Shown piece by piece: positions 33,201 to 43,365 of a stretch of DNA of 64,000 nt. How positions within the stretch are numbered: position 1 is the stretch's first letter; each line of letters starts with the position of its first letter. The DNA is from an uncultured Aquimarina sp. GTDB lineage: Bacteria; Bacteroidota; Bacteroidia; Flavobacteriales; Flavobacteriaceae. The stretch spans positions 1 to 64,000 of the forward strand of contig CANLMN010000011.1 of assembly GCA_947492105.1 (NCBI GenBank). Reading direction: 5' to 3'. The position numbers were made by a program, and so were the translations under genes. The notes below the pieces were generated by a model that worked only from the letters and a program-made list of their open reading frames with translations, had not been told where the DNA came from and searched no databases.

Positions 33201-35441
33201 ATGAAACCAACCAACCTAAAACTATGTAGAAACATAGGGATGTTAACATTAGTCGCTGCTTTTTGTATCAATAGTAATGCAAACATTTTAGCTCCGTATT
33301 CTAGCAAAGCCTCTTATCTTGAAAAACTAGATAAAGAAACGACGATCAAAAACAACACTATAAGCTGTAATACTGTTGATTGTATTCGAACAGCTATGCT
33401 GAATGCAAAAGCAGGTGATGAAATCATTATCGACCCCGGAACTTATAGTCCTGACAAAAAAATTAAAGACGATGTAGGCAAATTTGTAGCCTTTACTTCT
33501 AACAGCGATGGTACTCCAACAAACCCCATTGTCCTAAGAGGCGCCTCTAGCACCAACAAACCTATTCTAAAATCAGAACTACGAAGCTATATATTAAGTA
33601 TTACTGGAAATAACTGGGTTATTAGGGACATTGAGTTTAGTGGTGGACTTAAGGGCATTATGCTAGATGAAGCAAACAACTGCAAACTTTTGAATCTAGA
33701 AGTACACAATATCGACCAAGAAGCCATCCATTTCAGGAGCGGCTCTAGCAACAACCTTCTCAAGGGTTGCAAAATTTACAACACTGGACTTGTCGACGCC
33801 GGGTTCGGAGAGGCAATTTATGTAGGTTCTGACAGGAAGCAACATGACCAATATGTCCCCTATTGTAACGATAACATTATCGAAGGTAACATCATAGGAC
33901 CAAATGTACGAGCAGAAGGCGTCGATGTAAAAGAAGGTACCTCTGGCACCATTATTAGAGGCAACATTTTCTCGGCCAAAGGTATTTCTGGAGCTAATAG
34001 CGCTGATGCTTTTATTGATTTAAAAGGCTCCAAATCTTTTGTATACAAAAACACCTTTAACAGAGATGGATCTAACATACTAGCTTCTGGAATTGATGTT
34101 CAACAACGAACAAGTAGTTCTATCCCAGACAACACCACAGGTTACAGAAATGCGATCTTTAGCAACATCTTTAATTTTGAGATAGCTGATATCCCATCTA
34201 TTAGAAAAAAAGGAGGAAATCCTACCGAAACACATCTGTGGAACAATACTCGAATTCCTGAATCTGAGAATTTCCCCGGCAATACAGGTACTGAAAAAGT
34301 AATTACAAAATCTTGTCCTAGTTGGAACATCGTACCCTGTGACGGTACAGGAGGTGAAAACCCTAACCCAACTCCTACTCCGATTAATTCAGCACCGTCT
34401 GTGAGTATTACATCTCCTTCAAATAATGCCGATTTTACCACTGGCACCGATATCGTTATACAAGTTACAGCCTACGACACCGATGGAAGCATCAGTAAAG
34501 TAGAATTCTACAATGGCACCACTAAACTAGGTACTGATAACTCTAGTCCGTATAGCTATACCATTACTAATGCTGCAGCCGGATCCTATGAACTAAAAGT
34601 TGTTGCTACAGACAACGAAGGGGCCGCAACTACATCATCCACGAAAAACATTTCAGTTACCGATAAAAATCCAGATCCGAACCCGAACCCGAACCCAGAT
34701 CCAAACCCGAACCCAAACCCGAACCCAAACCCGAATCCAGATCCGAACCCGAACCCAAATCCAGATCCAAACCCGAATCCAACACCTACTACACCCTGTA
34801 CATTTGGAACACCAAGCTCCAATGCACTTCCTATTTTTGACAAGGTATTGTATAAAAAAATGTACATTCTTGGCAACGGAGGTCCAGACAAATCAAATTT
34901 CAAAAAATTCTCTATCAAGTGGATCCCTGCTCAAAATGGACTATACAACTTTGCATATAGCACCAAAAACGGTGTTCCCAATTATTATGTTGACCTGAAA
35001 AACAAGGTGAATCAAAACTTCAACTCCAGCAAACCAAGTGTAAGCATCAACAATTCCGGTGTCGATGGTTTGGATGGTGATTATTGGGTTGCAAAAGATG
35101 GAGAAAGTTTTGTTATGGTATCCAAAGACAAAGGATTCACGCTCTATTTCAGCAATTCTACTGTAGCTCCAAGTTGCGCTAGTGCCAAAATTGCTTCTGG
35201 AATTGCAGCAACAGGTATTACGGTATACCCAAACCCTGCTACTAGCCAAATTTCTTTTGACGGTCTAACAGATCAAAAAACTCTCATTTTAATCAGTGAT
35301 TTACAAGGAAAGGTATTATTGAAAAAATCTTTAGACAGCTCTAACAACACTCTAGATATCAACTTTCTTGAAACGGGGATATATTTGATTATCTCAAAAA
35401 ATGAAGCTACAAGCTCGGTAACCAAATTATCCATAAAATAG
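33201..35441 (+). CDS. T9SS-exported beta-helix protein with Ig-like domain and Pro-Asn linker
   Basis: This 746-residue protein has an N-terminal signal (LVAAFCINSNANI). A right-handed parallel beta-helix domain follows (about residues 50-360) with AKAGDEIIIDPGTY, NPIVLRGAS, NWVIRDIEFSGG and repeated NNLLKGCKI / DNIIEGNII / GTIIRGNIF coils. Next comes a short PNPTPTP spacer, an Ig-like domain (about residues 395-490, SVSITSPSNNADF, GSISKVEFYNGTTKLG), a (Pro-Asn/Asp) repeat linker, an unnamed domain (PIFDKVLYKKMYILGNGG) and a C-terminal type A sorting domain (ITVYPNPATSQISF to KLSIK). The layout suits a secreted or surface polysaccharide-active enzyme, perhaps a lyase. No catalytic residues were identified, so the substrate is unknown. 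Confidence 0.85.
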   Translation: MKPTNLKLCRNIGMLTLVAAFCINSNANILAPYSSKASYLEKLDKETTIKNNTISCNTVDCIRTAMLNAKAGDEIIIDPGTYSPDKKIKDDVGKFVAFTSNSDGTPTNPIVLRGASSTNKPILKSELRSYILSITGNNWVIRDIEFSGGLKGIMLDEANNCKLLNLEVHNIDQEAIHFRSGSSNNLLKGCKIYNTGLVDAGFGEAIYVGSDRKQHDQYVPYCNDNIIEGNIIGPNVRAEGVDVKEGTSGTIIRGNIFSAKGISGANSADAFIDLKGSKSFVYKNTFNRDGSNILASGIDVQQRTSSSIPDNTTGYRNAIFSNIFNFEIADIPSIRKKGGNPTETHLWNNTRIPESENFPGNTGTEKVITKSCPSWNIVPCDGTGGENPNPTPTPINSAPSVSITSPSNNADFTTGTDIVIQVTAYDTDGSISKVEFYNGTTKLGTDNSSPYSYTITNAAAGSYELKVVATDNEGAATTSSTKNISVTDKNPDPNPNPNPDPNPNPNPNPNPNPDPNPNPNPDPNPNPTPTTPCTFGTPSSNALPIFDKVLYKKMYILGNGGPDKSNFKKFSIKWIPAQNGLYNFAYSTKNGVPNYYVDLKNKVNQNFNSSKPSVSINNSGVDGLDGDYWVAKDGESFVMVSKDKGFTLYFSNSTVAPSCASAKIASGIAATGITVYPNPATSQISFDGLTDQKTLILISDLQGKVLLKKSLDSSNNTLDINFLETGIYLIISKNEATSSVTKLSIK
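34668..34782 (+). repeat. In-frame tandem repeat coding the Pro-Asn/Asp linker
   Basis: Six-base units (variants of AACCCG, AACCCA, GATCCG, GATCCA) are repeated about 19 times and code alternating Pro with Asn or Asp. Such arrays change length easily by slippage; multiples of six keep the frame. Confidence 0.85.
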
Positions 35442-35479
35442 TATCGCATAGGCATATTTGTCATATTTTAATACTGTAA

Positions 35480-35520
35480 AAAATAGAGATTATCAAATAA
35501 GATAATCTCTATTTTTTTTA
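35480..35520 (+). terminator. Intrinsic terminator after the beta-helix gene
   Basis: AAATAGAGATTATC and GATAATCTCTATTT make a 14-bp stem with a short loop, followed by a T-run. It isolates the next gene from read-through. Confidence 0.85.
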
Positions 35521-35541
35521 CAAAAACCTGTACATTTGAAC

Positions 35542-38469
35542 ATGGTAACAACAGTACAACTCGGTAAATTAAAGCACGAATTAAAAGGAGAACTACATTA
35601 TGACAAGCTTACCAAAGCGCTATATGCAACTGACGCCTCTGTATATCGAAGAGTTCCAATTGCAGTAGCCCTCCCAAAAACTATTTCGGATCTAAAAAAA
35701 ATCATTGCCTTTGCAAACACCCATCAATGCGGTATTATCCCTAGAACAGCGGGTACCTCTTTGGCTGGGCAATGTGTAGGAGATGGAATCGTTGTAGATG
35801 TTTCCAAATATTTTACACGCATTATCGCCTTTGATAAAGAAAATCAAACCGTAACGGTAGAACCTGGAGTAATCCGAGACGATCTCAATAGATTTCTGGA
35901 ACCACATGGCGTTTTCTTTGGACCCAACACTTCTACAACAAACCGATGTATGATTGGCGGCATGGTTGGTAATAACAGTACTGGATCCACTTCTATAAGA
36001 TATGGCAATACTCGAGACAAAGTTCTTTCATTAAAAACTATATTGTCGGATGGCAATGAGGTAATTTTTACCACTGTCGACAAACAAACTTTTGAAACCA
36101 AAACAAAACTAGACACTTTAGAAGGAAAAATCTATCAAAAAATCCACCAAGAATTAACTTCAAAACTAATTCAAAAAGAAATAAGATCTAATTTCCCAAA
36201 ACCAGAGATTCATAGACGCAACACAGGGTATGCGCTTGACAATTTACTAGAGACTGCTATTTTTTCGGATACAGAAACACCGTTCAACATGTGTTCCTTG
36301 CTATCAGGAAGTGAAGGCACATTAGCTTTTACCACAGAAATCACGCTAAAAGTAGACCGGCTACCTCCATCAAAATCATTGATGATCATACCACATTTTG
36401 CATCTATACAAGCATGTCTGGACGCCGTAGCTCCAATAATGCAGCATCAACTCTATACCTGTGAGATGTTAGACAAGACCATTCTAGATCTTACCAAAAA
36501 TAATGCTGGTCAACTTCAAAATCGTGTATTTATAGAAGGTGATCCAAAAGCCATATTATTATTAGAAGTTCGTGGCATTTCTAATCAAGAGGTTCAAGAA
36601 CAAAGCGACGCCTTATTACAAACATTAGAACAACACAATTACTCTTATGCCAATCCGATTTTGGAAGGTAAAGCCATTACACAAGCCATGGAACTGCGCA
36701 AAGCAGGATTAGGCCTTTTGGGAAATATGATTGGTGACAAAAAAGCAGTTGCTTGTATTGAGGATACTGCAGTAGCAATACCTGATCTAGCAGCCTACAT
36801 CAAAGACTTTTCGGTACTCATGGAGCAATATAACCAAGAACCAGTTTATTATGCTCATGCTGGAGCAGGAGAATTACACTTACGTCCGATTTTGAACCTA
36901 AAAACTACTGCTGATGTTGTTTTATTCAAGAAAATAACAGATAGCGTAGCCAATTTGGTCAAGAGTTATGGGGGTTCTATGAGTGGTGAACACGGAGATG
37001 GGATTGTTCGAGCTAGCTACATCCCATTAATGTTAGGGCAAAAAAACTATGAATTACTCGAGCGTATCAAATATACTTTTGACCCAAATGGCATTTTTAA
37101 TCCTGGAAAGATTGTGAATGCTTATGCAATGGACGAGCAACTTCGTTATATCCCAGATCGCAAAGAGCCTAATATCCCAACATTACTAAATTTTACTGAC
37201 AATGAAGGTATTCTACGACTCACAGAAAAATGTAACGGCACAGGAGTTTGTCGCAGACCAGTAGCAGCTGGCGGCACTATGTGTCCAAGCTACAAGGCTA
37301 CCAAGGATGAAAAACACAGTACTCGTGGACGTGCAAATGCTCTTCGCGAAATATTGACAAACTCCGAAAAAGCTAATAAATTCGATGCCAAAGAACTCAA
37401 AGAAGTATTTGATCTTTGTCTAAGCTGCAAAGGCTGTGCTAGTGATTGCCCATCTAGTGTTGATGTAGCAATCCTCAAGGCAGAATTTGAGCATCAATAT
37501 AAAAAAATGCACGGTACATCATTACGCACTTCATTTTTAGCGCATAATGACCGTTTTAATAACATGGGGAGGGTTCTTGGCTCAAAAGTCACAAATTTTT
37601 TTCTGCAAAACACCATCACATCCAAAATACTCAAAAAAACCATTGGTATTGCACCCGAGCGTAGTCTACCACTATTGAGTAAAGAATCTTTACGTACTTG
37701 GTCCAAGAAGCATTTAGCCATTCTACAACCTCAACACCCCATCAAAGAAGTTTACTTGTTTGTTGATGAATTCACCAACCAACTAGACAGTTCGATAGGC
37801 ATTGACACTATCCAGCTTCTCACATCCCTGAACTACAGAGTACGAATCACAGAACATTTACAAAGTGGTCGCGCTTATATTTCTAAAGGATTTTTGAAAG
37901 AGGCCCAGCATGTAGCTACAGAAAATGTAACAATCTTCAAAGAATTAGTCACCTCAAAGACTCCACTTATTGGAATAGAACCATCAGCGATACTCACTTT
38001 TAGGGATGAATATCCACGGTTGACAAAAGACACTGCATCTGCAAAAAAACTGGCTAAAAACACTTTCTTAATTGATGAATTTTTGGCAAATGAAATCAAG
38101 CTTCAGAATATTACGAGTTCGCAGTTTACTACACTAGCAAAAACCATTAAATTACATGGTCATTGCCATCAAAAAGCACTTTCAAACATTGCAGACACTT
38201 TTCACTACCTTAACCTTCCCAAAAACTACAAGGTTACCATTATTCCATCGGGATGTTGCGGTATGGCGGGATCTTTTGGCTATGAAGCTGAACATTACCA
38301 ATTAAGCATGCAAATAGGAGAGCAAGTCCTTTTTCCATCGATACGTAAATCTCCTAAAACAACGTTAATCGCAGCAACTGGAACCAGTTGTAGACACCAA
38401 ATAATAGACGGCACTGATAGCCATGCTCTACACCCTATTACAATTCTTAAAGACGCTTTAATTTCTTGA
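35542..38469 (+). CDS. FAD-linked oxidase with C-terminal Fe-S/CCG domain (GlcD-GlcF/YdiJ-like fusion)
   Basis: The ATG at 35542 gives 975 residues. The N-terminal half is a PCMH-type FAD domain (PRTAGTSLAGQCVGDGIVVDVS, NRCMIGGMVGNNSTGSTSIRYG) with an FAD-oxidase C domain ending SGEHGDGIVRASYIP and NPGKIVN. The second half is ferredoxin-like: CNGTGVCRRP...TMCPSYKAT, then CLSCKGCASDCPSSVD (two 4Fe-4S sites), and a cysteine-rich CCG part with HGHCHQKAL and SGCCGMAGSFG. This order matches large D-2-hydroxyacid dehydrogenases (D-lactate, glycolate or 2-hydroxyglutarate type) that feed electrons to the respiratory chain. The exact substrate is not readable from the sequence. Confidence 0.88.
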   Translation: MVTTVQLGKLKHELKGELHYDKLTKALYATDASVYRRVPIAVALPKTISDLKKIIAFANTHQCGIIPRTAGTSLAGQCVGDGIVVDVSKYFTRIIAFDKENQTVTVEPGVIRDDLNRFLEPHGVFFGPNTSTTNRCMIGGMVGNNSTGSTSIRYGNTRDKVLSLKTILSDGNEVIFTTVDKQTFETKTKLDTLEGKIYQKIHQELTSKLIQKEIRSNFPKPEIHRRNTGYALDNLLETAIFSDTETPFNMCSLLSGSEGTLAFTTEITLKVDRLPPSKSLMIIPHFASIQACLDAVAPIMQHQLYTCEMLDKTILDLTKNNAGQLQNRVFIEGDPKAILLLEVRGISNQEVQEQSDALLQTLEQHNYSYANPILEGKAITQAMELRKAGLGLLGNMIGDKKAVACIEDTAVAIPDLAAYIKDFSVLMEQYNQEPVYYAHAGAGELHLRPILNLKTTADVVLFKKITDSVANLVKSYGGSMSGEHGDGIVRASYIPLMLGQKNYELLERIKYTFDPNGIFNPGKIVNAYAMDEQLRYIPDRKEPNIPTLLNFTDNEGILRLTEKCNGTGVCRRPVAAGGTMCPSYKATKDEKHSTRGRANALREILTNSEKANKFDAKELKEVFDLCLSCKGCASDCPSSVDVAILKAEFEHQYKKMHGTSLRTSFLAHNDRFNNMGRVLGSKVTNFFLQNTITSKILKKTIGIAPERSLPLLSKESLRTWSKKHLAILQPQHPIKEVYLFVDEFTNQLDSSIGIDTIQLLTSLNYRVRITEHLQSGRAYISKGFLKEAQHVATENVTIFKELVTSKTPLIGIEPSAILTFRDEYPRLTKDTASAKKLAKNTFLIDEFLANEIKLQNITSSQFTTLAKTIKLHGHCHQKALSNIADTFHYLNLPKNYKVTIIPSGCCGMAGSFGYEAEHYQLSMQIGEQVLFPSIRKSPKTTLIAATGTSCRHQIIDGTDSHALHPITILKDALIS

Positions 38470-38481
38470 AAAAACCTCGAC

Positions 38482-39825
38482 TTAGGACAACTTAGAAAAA
38501 GACATCTGAATGCCCTCAGGTTTTAGCGTTATTAAAGGATTTAGCACTACTGCTTGTGTATGATCTTTCAATTCGAATTGCTGTGCTATTTTGGCAATAG
38601 TCATGATCATTTCGTATAAAGCAAAATTATTACCAATACAAAAACGTGGTCCTGCACCGAACGGAAAATAATTACCAGAAGTCTCTTTTCTATTTTCTTC
38701 CAAAAAACGTTCAGGCCTGAATTCATTAGGCTTATCCCATAATCTTGGATCCCGATGAATCTCATAAAAAGACACTCCAATTGTAGTACCCTTTTTTATC
38801 TTATATCCGCATACTTCATCATCCTCAAGAGCGACTCTATCTGTAATCCAAGCTGGCGGGTATAATCGCATTGCCTCTTCTATACAGGCACGGGTATACT
38901 TATACTGAGCAATTCTACCCATGAGATCTGTAGCACTCTCGACAACATCTTTAGCTTCTTGTTGTATTTTTTTTAGCACCTCTGGATGTGTCCCCAATAA
39001 ATGTAGCGTAAATGTCAATGCATTGGCCGTAGTCTCATGACCTGCAACAAACAAAATAATAATCTCATCAATTAGTGTATCATCAGACATTACGCCACCA
39101 TCCTCATAACGCGCTTCTAAAAGCATCTGCAACAAATCATCGTACCTATGCCCGTCAGATTCAGATTTTCTACGCTCATTTATGAGCGATTGTATAATCT
39201 CTCTACTTTTTTTGACCAACTCCATATGCAACCCTTTGCTGCCATTGACCCTAAACCACCATCGCTTGTGTGGTTGACGAATTTCTTTTACAATAAATCC
39301 TTGAACATCCGCAATGATATCTTTCAATTGCTCCATTTTGTGATCAATTGTTGTAACCTGAAACAACGACTTAGCCACTACATCAAAAGCCAATTTACTC
39401 ATCAGCGGCAACACCTCTACATCTTGGTCGGTTGGTAACTCCCCTAATTGCCTCTTCAAGGTCTCATCGATAATGGATAATAATCGCTCTAAACGAGCCC
39501 GATGAAAAGCAGGCTGAATAAGTCTTCGCTGCTTCAACCAATAGGCTCCATTGGCCGTAAGTAGACCATTACCTATATATTCAGATAGGTTCTTAGACTG
39601 ATAACGTGATTTGTGATAGTTCTTATGATTATTTTTCAGAATATGCTGAGCTACCTCTACTTCTCGACTAAGAATTATGGGCTTTTCTAATTGCAGAAGA
39701 ACAAAAGTATCTCCATACTTTTCATAAAAGACCCGATGATGCCCAATAGGATCTTTGGTAATTGCACTTGAATTTTTGAGAAAACTAAGAAACGGTACTT
39801 TTTTTATCTTCTTATATGTAATCAT
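38482..39825 (-). CDS. Cytochrome P450
   Basis: The ATG at 39825 gives 447 residues; the frame extends to a GTG at 39855 but the extension is not typical. P450 hallmarks are clear: I-helix oxygen-binding AGHETTANAL (about residue 265-280), the ExxR motif in EEAMRLYPPAW, the PERF segment (FRPERFLEEN), and the heme-ligand loop FPFGAGPRFCIG with Cys396. There is no fused reductase, and no ferredoxin or reductase gene is near. The convergent FAD/Fe-S gene ends only 12 nt away. Sequence style (short class, no membrane anchor) resembles CYP102-like fatty acid hydroxylases, but the substrate is unknown. Confidence 0.93.
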   Translation of the reverse strand: MITYKKIKKVPFLSFLKNSSAITKDPIGHHRVFYEKYGDTFVLLQLEKPIILSREVEVAQHILKNNHKNYHKSRYQSKNLSEYIGNGLLTANGAYWLKQRRLIQPAFHRARLERLLSIIDETLKRQLGELPTDQDVEVLPLMSKLAFDVVAKSLFQVTTIDHKMEQLKDIIADVQGFIVKEIRQPHKRWWFRVNGSKGLHMELVKKSREIIQSLINERRKSESDGHRYDDLLQMLLEARYEDGGVMSDDTLIDEIIILFVAGHETTANALTFTLHLLGTHPEVLKKIQQEAKDVVESATDLMGRIAQYKYTRACIEEAMRLYPPAWITDRVALEDDEVCGYKIKKGTTIGVSFYEIHRDPRLWDKPNEFRPERFLEENRKETSGNYFPFGAGPRFCIGNNFALYEMIMTIAKIAQQFELKDHTQAVVLNPLITLKPEGIQMSFSKLS

Positions 39826-39861
39826 TTCTATTGGGTTTCTACATTTAACGTACACTATAAA

Positions 39862-40890
39862 TTAGAAGAGACCTCCTTGCACACCACCTTTTATCCTTCC
39901 AAGGTGTTTGTAAGCAGCCGCAGTAACCTCACGCCCACGAGGCGTTCTCATGATAAATCCTTGTTGTATCAAAAAGGGCTCATATACTTCTTCAATTGTT
40001 TCTGCACTTTCGCTAACAGCTGTGGCAATAGTTGTCACACCTACTGGTCCTCCTTTAAATTTATCAATAATGGTTGTCAAAATTTTATTATCCATCTCAT
40101 CCAAACCATGCGCATCCACATTCAATGCTTTGAGTGCAAATTTTGAAATATCAATATCTATACTACCATTTCCTTTGATCTGTGCAAAATCACGAACACG
40201 TCTCAAAAGTGCATTTGCGATCCTAGGCGTCCCTCTACTTCTACCAGCGATTTCTAGAGAAGCCTCCACGGAAATGGATATATTGAGAATATCTGCACTA
40301 CGCTCTACAATAGTGGCTAATAATTCTGTACTGTAATACTGTAATCTAGATTGAATTCCGAAACGAGCCCTCATGGGAGCAGTCAGCAATCCAGATCTTG
40401 TGGTTGCACCTATTAGGGTAAAAGGGTTCAATCCGATCTGAACGGTCCTTGCATTAGGTCCCGTCTCAATCATAATATCAATTTTATAATCTTCCATTGC
40501 AGAATATAGATACTCCTCTACAATGGGACTCAACCGATGAATCTCGTCTATAAAAAGAACATCACGTTCTTCGAGATTAGTCAATAGCCCAGCCAAATCC
40601 CCAGGCTTATCCAAGACCGGTCCAGAGGTCACCTTAATCCCCACTCCTAATTCATTGGACAGAATATGCGCCAAGGTAGTTTTACCGAGGCCTGGAGGAC
40701 CATGAAACAAGGTATGATCCAAAGCCTCTCCACGAAGATTTGCAGCTTCTACAAAAATCTGAAGGTTCTCTAGTGCCTGTTCCTGTCCAGCAAAATCTTT
40801 GAATGATAGCGGACGCAATGCTCTATCTGCATCCAATTCTTCTCTAGAGAGATGCTCATTAGTGGGGTCTAAATTTTCATTCATAGACAT
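39862..40890 (-). CDS. ruvB: Holliday junction branch migration helicase RuvB
   Basis: This 342-residue protein has all RuvB parts: the N-terminal [18 protein letters not shown], Walker [11 protein letters not shown], Walker [13 protein letters not shown], sensor region [20 protein letters not shown], a middle helical domain, and a C-terminal winged helix with [22 protein letters not shown]. It drives branch migration with RuvA in recombinational repair. It stands alone between the P450 gene and the repeat-bearing gap before the oxidase genes. Two ATGs (40890 and 40884) are equally possible. Confidence 0.96.
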   Translation of the reverse strand: MSMNENLDPTNEHLSREELDADRALRPLSFKDFAGQEQALENLQIFVEAANLRGEALDHTLFHGPPGLGKTTLAHILSNELGVGIKVTSGPVLDKPGDLAGLLTNLEERDVLFIDEIHRLSPIVEEYLYSAMEDYKIDIMIETGPNARTVQIGLNPFTLIGATTRSGLLTAPMRARFGIQSRLQYYSTELLATIVERSADILNISISVEASLEIAGRSRGTPRIANALLRRVRDFAQIKGNGSIDIDISKFALKALNVDAHGLDEMDNKILTTIIDKFKGGPVGVTTIATAVSESAETIEEVYEPFLIQQGFIMRTPRGREVTAAAYKHLGRIKGGVQGGLF

Positions 40891-41153
40891 TATATCGATA
40901 AAGAATTACACTCTATAATCGAGTAGCATTAGTGTTATATTATTTATACCTCATACAATACTGGCATACTTCATTCTCTAGTTACATATACTAAAACCTA
41001 GAAAAATAACCCTCCATTACGTATTAAACTTGTGGCACACAAAGATAGAACAAAAAGCAGTGTCCTCGAATAGAGTTCTGTTTTTCTTATACCTCTTGAG
41101 CTACTACTACAGTAAACACACCCGAAGAACATCTCTATCTAATTTATGATCTC

Positions 41154-41315
41154 ATACCATTTATAATTTTAATTTACTGGGATAAAATTTTCTTTTTTCG
41201 CCTCAACTTCATCATAAAAACACACCATAACTACGGCTATGCTCGATGTTTCTACTGAAGCTGAAACAAAAAATCTTAATTTTTCTTTCCGGCAAATTCA
41301 AACAACAAATGGTAT
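41154..41315 (+). repeat. Palindromic intergenic repeat, group A, copy A3 (complete)
   Basis: It runs from ATACCATTTA to AAATGGTAT and is very close to copy A2, including TTTACTGGGATAAAATTTTC, ACCATAACTACGGCTATG and TTTTTCTTTCCGG. It lies in the 604-bp gap between ruvB and the subunit I gene. The remaining 263 bp to the left (40891-41153) show no gene; a TATCTTTG box on the minus strand at 41040-41047 could serve ruvB. Confidence 0.82.
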
Positions 41316-41424
41316 CAAAATATTCGAAATTAAAAAAACAATCCTATAATCTCCACCTTCATGAGTACTCATACTGCATCAAAAAGAAACGAACACATAT
41401 CAGCAATACAAAACTTTATAAATA

Positions 41425-41470
41425 CAAAAAAAACCCTTTCTAGTCATCTACCAGAAAGGGTTTTTGTATT
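41425..41470 (-). terminator. Intrinsic terminator after the ACIII-oxidase cluster
   Basis: AATACAAAAAAACCCTTTCT pairs with AGAAAGGGTTTTTGTATT around an 11-nt loop. On the minus strand the stem ends in a T-rich run, so it closes the long cluster after subunit I. The nearly symmetric A/T flanks could let it work in both directions. Confidence 0.85.
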
Positions 41471-41494
41471 GCTATCATCTATTTATCAAAATGA

Positions 41495-43321
41495 TTAATG
41501 ATGTAATTCTTCTTCTCCTTCTTGGAATGGAGTGATTTGTGTCACATAATCTTGTCCTGGGATTACATACTCACCGTTTTCGTCAGTCTTACTGTAATCA
41601 TATGGCCAACGATGTACAGATGGAATCTCTCCTGGCCAATTCCCATGAATATGTTCTACCGGTGTTGTCCATTCTAATGTATTAGATTTCCAAGGGTTCT
41701 GAACCGCTTTCTTTCCATAAAACATAGAATAAAAGAAATTATATAAAAACACCAACTGCACTGTAGCTGTCATGATTGCAAACATGGTAATCAACACATT
41801 TGTGTCTGCTAAATCATCAAAGTATGGAAAATTTGTATTCGTATAATAACGTCTTGGTAATCCCGCCATACCTACAAAGTGCATTGGAAAGAAAACTCCG
41901 TATGCTCCGATTGCTGTTACCCAGAAATGGACATACCCTAGGTTCTTATTCATCATACGCCCATACATCTTTGGAAACCAGTGATACACACCAGCAAACA
42001 ACCCATATAATGCAGATATACCCATTACTAAGTGGAAATGCGCTACTACAAAATATGTGTCATGAACATTAATATCTAGTGTACTATCTCCTAAGATAAT
42101 CCCAGTAAGACCACCAGTAATAAAAGTTGATACTAATCCAATGGAAAACAACATAGCTGGATTCATTTGCAAATTACCTTTCCAGAGTGTTGTTATATAA
42201 TTAAATGATTTTACTGCAGACGGTATTGCAATTAACAATGTCGTAAAAGTAAATACTGATCCAAGAAAAGGATTCATTCCTGAGATAAACATGTGGTGTC
42301 CCCAAACAATTGTAGATAAAAATGCAATTGCCAAAATAGATGCCACCATCGCACGATACCCAAATATCGGCTTACGAGAATTTGTTGCTATAATTTCTGA
42401 AGTAATCCCCAAGGCTGGTAATAAAACAATATATACTTCTGGATGTCCCAAAAACCAAAACAAATGTTCAAACAATACAGGAGATCCACCTTGCATGTGC
42501 AACACCTCTCCTTGAATATAGATATCACTCAAGAAAAATGAAGTACCAAAACTTCTATCCATGATTAACAATAAAGCCGCAGAGAACAATACTGGAAATG
42601 ACACCACACCAATTATTGCAGTAACAAAGAATGCCCATATAGTAAGTGGCATGCGCGTCATTGACATTCCTTTGGTACGTAGGTTCAATACAGTAACAAC
42701 ATAATTCAGTGACCCTAGCAATGATGATGCAATAAATACAGCCATTGAGCTCAACCATAATGTCATACCTAAACCAGACCCAGGCATTGCTTGAGGTAAT
42801 GCACTTAACGGAGGATAAATTGTCCAACCAGCAGCTGCAGGCCCCGCTTCTATAAATAATGAAAAAACCATTATAATACTACTCAAAAAGAATAGCCAAT
42901 ACGATACCATATTCAAAAATCCAGATGCCATATCACGTGCACCTATTTGTAGTGGAATTAACAGGTTACTAAAAGTACCACTCAAGCCGGCTGTTAATAC
43001 AAAAAATACCATGATCGTACCATGTATTGTTACCAAAGCTAAATATACATTAGGATCCATAACACCTTCAGGTGCCCATTTTCCTAACAACACTTCAAAC
43101 ACACCAAAAGACTCTTCTGGCCATGCTAATTGCATTCTAAACAAAATAGACATTGCAATACCAATAATACCCATTATCAAACCAGTAATAAGGTACTGCT
43201 TAGAGATCATTTTATGATCCTGACTGAAAATATATTTGGTGATGAACGTCTCCTTGTGATGATGCCCATGATCGTCTGCGTGATCATCAGTATGATCTGT
43301 TACATGTGCTATTGCTGACAT
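41495..43321 (-). CDS. Cytochrome c oxidase subunit I
   Basis: This 608-residue protein is the catalytic heme-copper oxidase subunit with about 12 helices. Key ligands are present: VTIHGTIMVFF (first heme a His), FWFLGHPEVYIVLLPALG (CuB His and the His-Tyr region), VWGHHMFISGM (two CuB His) and VVAHFHLVMG (heme a3 and heme a His). The N-terminus is strongly His-rich (HVTDHTDDHADDHGHHH) and the C-terminus ends EELHH. It is the last gene of the ActA-F/subunit II/subunit I cluster. Confidence 0.96.
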   Translation of the reverse strand: MSAIAHVTDHTDDHADDHGHHHKETFITKYIFSQDHKMISKQYLITGLIMGIIGIAMSILFRMQLAWPEESFGVFEVLLGKWAPEGVMDPNVYLALVTIHGTIMVFFVLTAGLSGTFSNLLIPLQIGARDMASGFLNMVSYWLFFLSSIIMVFSLFIEAGPAAAGWTIYPPLSALPQAMPGSGLGMTLWLSSMAVFIASSLLGSLNYVVTVLNLRTKGMSMTRMPLTIWAFFVTAIIGVVSFPVLFSAALLLIMDRSFGTSFFLSDIYIQGEVLHMQGGSPVLFEHLFWFLGHPEVYIVLLPALGITSEIIATNSRKPIFGYRAMVASILAIAFLSTIVWGHHMFISGMNPFLGSVFTFTTLLIAIPSAVKSFNYITTLWKGNLQMNPAMLFSIGLVSTFITGGLTGIILGDSTLDINVHDTYFVVAHFHLVMGISALYGLFAGVYHWFPKMYGRMMNKNLGYVHFWVTAIGAYGVFFPMHFVGMAGLPRRYYTNTNFPYFDDLADTNVLITMFAIMTATVQLVFLYNFFYSMFYGKKAVQNPWKSNTLEWTTPVEHIHGNWPGEIPSVHRWPYDYSKTDENGEYVIPGQDYVTQITPFQEGEEELHH

Positions 43322-43365
43322 ATCGCTAATTTTTTATAATGTAATAGTGTAAATAAATTTTTCTT

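Noticed and set aside
34668-34782. Possible CRISPR-like array
   Set aside because: Units are six bases without spacers and code an in-frame Pro-rich linker; no cas genes are in the window.
34586-34918. Gly-Phe-Ser repeat protein on the minus strand
   Set aside because: It is the antisense reading of the Pro-Asn/Asp linker repeat in the beta-helix gene.
35542-39825. Biosynthetic gene cluster around the P450
   Set aside because: No synthase, tailoring set or regulator adjoins; the neighbours are a general oxidoreductase and ruvB.
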